Assembly (NCBI GenBank): GCA_018399915.1
Contig: JAGYNW010000088.1
Span: 1-7,991, forward strand
Source: Candidatus Omnitrophota bacterium
GTDB taxonomy: Bacteria; Omnitrophota; Gorgyraeia; Zapsychrales; Zapsychraceae
Length of the DNA: 7,991 nucleotides
Direction: 5' to 3'
The position numbers and the translations under genes were made by a program. This document shows positions 6,900 through 7,991 of this stretch, one piece after another; within the stretch, counting starts at the first letter, position 1, and every line of letters starts with the position of its first letter. The notes beneath the pieces are model-generated. The model was not told the DNA's origin. It made no database searches and saw only the letters and a list, made by a program, of their open reading frames with translations.

Positions 6900-7910
6900 C
6901 TAGATTTCAAGTTTCGCGCGTGTTTGTTTTTCGATTTTAGCCATGATCTTAGGGTTTGCTTTTAAGAATTCTCGGGAATTTTCTTTTCCTTGCCCGATTT
7001 TTTCTCCTTCAAATGAGAACCAGGCCCCAGCCCTTTGTATAATATCATTATTCGTGGCAAGGTTAAGGATATCAGAGACCATACAAATGCCTTCGGCGAA
7101 GTAGATTTCGAATTCGGCCTGTTTAAAAGGCGCTGCGACTTTGTTTTTAACGATCTTGGCCCGGACTTTATTGCCAATAAAGGTATCTCCTTTTTTCATT
7201 GAGTCGATGCGTCGCAGATCGATACGGACGGATGAATAGAATTTGAGCGCGCGGCCGCCCGTGGTAGTTTCCGGGGAGCCAAACATAACGCCGATTTTCA
7301 TTCTGATCTGGTTGATAAAAATGACACAGGTTTTGGATCGGCTGATAACCGCTGTCAATTTTCTTAAGGCCTGAGACATCAAGCGGGCATGAAGCCCCAT
7401 GTGTGAGTCTCCCATGTCGCCTTCGATCTCTGCCCGCGGTGTTAGTGCGGCAACGGAATCAATAACGATCAAATCAACGGCGTTGGATCTTACCAGGGTT
7501 TCTGCTATTTCCAAGGCCTGTTCTCCGGTATCAGGTTGGGACATCAATAATTCTTCAAGCTTGACGCCGATCTTTTTTGCATATGTTGAGTCAAAGGCAT
7601 GCTCGGCATCAATAAAGGCGGCGGTTCCTCCCAGTTTTTGCAATTGATTTATGATGCTAAGGGTCAGCGTTGTCTTTCCTGAAGATTCAGGGCCGTAAAT
7701 TTCAACAACGCGGCCTCTGGGAACCCCGCCAATGCCTAATGCGGCATCTAAAGATATTGATCCGGTTGGGATGGCAGGTACATCAGCTTTTGTGCTGCCG
7801 TCCAATTTCATGATAGACCCTTTTCCGAATTGTTTTTCGATCTGGGCCAAGGCTAAATCGAGTGCTTTTTTCTTGTCATCCACGGCAATGGTTTTCTTGT
7901 TCTCAGCCAT
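6900..7910 (-). CDS. recA: Recombinase RecA
   Basis: RecA is the ATP-dependent strand-exchange protein. It forms filaments on single-stranded DNA, drives homologous recombination and triggers LexA-type self-cleavage in SOS-proficient bacteria. The product has 336 residues. It shows the N-terminal oligomerisation helix KALDLALAQIEKQFGKGSIM (15-34), Walker A GPESSGKT (73-80), AFIDAEHAFD (98-107), Walker B LIVIDSVAAL (147-156), loop L1 around EIEGDMGDSHMG (161-172), and the L2 region around NQIRMKIGVMFGSPETTTGG (200-219). The core is highly conserved. The C-terminus stops at KQTRAKLEI, without the long acidic tail of E. coli RecA (353 residues). The ATG at 7910 has an AAAGGA 9 bases upstream. 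It is the first gene of the minus-strand run and is followed by recX. Confidence 0.99.
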   Translation of the reverse strand: MAENKKTIAVDDKKKALDLALAQIEKQFGKGSIMKLDGSTKADVPAIPTGSISLDAALGIGGVPRGRVVEIYGPESSGKTTLTLSIINQLQKLGGTAAFIDAEHAFDSTYAKKIGVKLEELLMSQPDTGEQALEIAETLVRSNAVDLIVIDSVAALTPRAEIEGDMGDSHMGLHARLMSQALRKLTAVISRSKTCVIFINQIRMKIGVMFGSPETTTGGRALKFYSSVRIDLRRIDSMKKGDTFIGNKVRAKIVKNKVAAPFKQAEFEIYFAEGICMVSDILNLATNNDIIQRAGAWFSFEGEKIGQGKENSREFLKANPKIMAKIEKQTRAKLEI

Positions 7911-7919
7911 AATTCCTAT

Positions 7920-7925
7920 TCCTTT
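7920..7925 (-). promoter_or_regulatory. Ribosome binding site of recA
   Basis: AAAGGA on the minus strand, 9 bases before the recA ATG. A second, closer AGGA (7914-7917) lies only 3 bases from the ATG and is less well placed. Confidence 0.65.
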
Positions 7926-7936
7926 CGCAAGACGTT

Positions 7937-7965
7937 AGTATAATAATTTATAATAATATAAATTA
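7937..7965 (-). promoter_or_regulatory. Candidate recA promoter
   Basis: This is the only intergenic stretch upstream of the eight-gene run. On the minus strand TATACT at 7942-7937 is a good -10 hexamer. It lies 27 bases from the recA ATG. With an 18-base spacer the -35 position reads TTAATT, only a 3 of 6 match to TTGACA, so promoter strength or sigma class cannot be judged. The region is almost entirely A and T, so alternative -10 boxes exist. A promoter is expected here by position. Confidence 0.4.
7944..7965. promoter_or_regulatory. Perfect dyad in the recA promoter, possible repressor operator
   Basis: The plus strand reads TAATTTATA, then ATAA, then TATAAATTA: two 9-base arms that are exact reverse complements around a 4-base centre. 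The dyad fills the spacer and -35 region of the candidate recA promoter, where a LexA-type repressor would bind. It does not match the E. coli (CTGT-N8-ACAG) or Bacillus (GAAC-N4-GTTC) SOS boxes. Because the sequence contains only A and T, part of the symmetry may be chance. Confidence 0.35.
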
Positions 7966-7991
7966 AGGGGTGGGGTTATTGCCTCATCCCT
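7966..7991. repeat. Imperfect GC-rich inverted repeat at the right edge, possible terminator of the preceding gene
   Basis: Ten-base arms, AGGGGTGGGG (7966-7975) and CCTCATCCCT (7982-7991), flank a TTATTG loop. Eight pairs are Watson-Crick. The remaining two are G-U if the plus strand is transcribed but A-C mismatches in a minus-strand transcript. On the minus strand the stem is followed by a T-rich stretch (CTTAATTTATATT), as in an intrinsic terminator for a gene located to the right of the window. The window ends at the last paired base, so the stem may be longer. Confidence 0.3.

Noticed and set aside
1..7991. A novel defence, mobile or biosynthetic system
   Set aside because: Every gene is a recognised housekeeping family. 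No integrase, transposase, direct-repeat array, attachment site, tRNA or unknown gene was seen.

Overview
The window holds one co-directional run of eight genes, all on the minus strand. In transcription order (right to left) they are recA, recX, alaS, hisD, hisB, hisH, hisA and the first 146 codons of hisF, which runs off the left edge. Coding density is very high. The only non-coding stretch of note is the 81 bases upstream of recA; the other gaps are 71 bases or fewer, and two junctions are 4-base ATGA overlaps.

Region by region. Bases 7911-7991 are the recA upstream region, with an AT-rich promoter, a perfect 9-bp-arm dyad and an imperfect GC-rich hairpin at the window edge. Bases 6363-7910 hold recA and its regulator recX. 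Bases 3640-6291 hold alanyl-tRNA synthetase. Bases 1-3643 hold a partial histidine operon, hisD-hisB-hisH-hisA-hisF. HisH and HisF form the two-subunit imidazole glycerol phosphate synthase. HisA makes its substrate, HisB dehydrates its product, and HisD performs the last two oxidations to histidine. hisG, hisC, hisI and hisE are not seen. hisI and hisE could lie beyond the left edge. The usual upstream slot of hisG is occupied by alaS, and no hisC lies between hisD and hisB.

The organism is a bacterium with moderately low GC and lysine-rich proteins. The recA-recX-alaS order is widespread in bacteria. The divergent, lysine-rich proteins would suit an uncultured lineage such as Omnitrophota, but that is a guess from overall impression and not a demonstrated assignment.

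No mobile element, CRISPR array, RNA gene or new multi-gene system was found. The points worth a second look are an alaS-hisD translational overlap that joins the recA cluster to the his operon, a HisB with changed metal-site motifs, a HisD about 18 residues short between its zinc and catalytic motifs, an AlaRS lacking part of its usual arginine-rich helix, and the dyad in the recA promoter.
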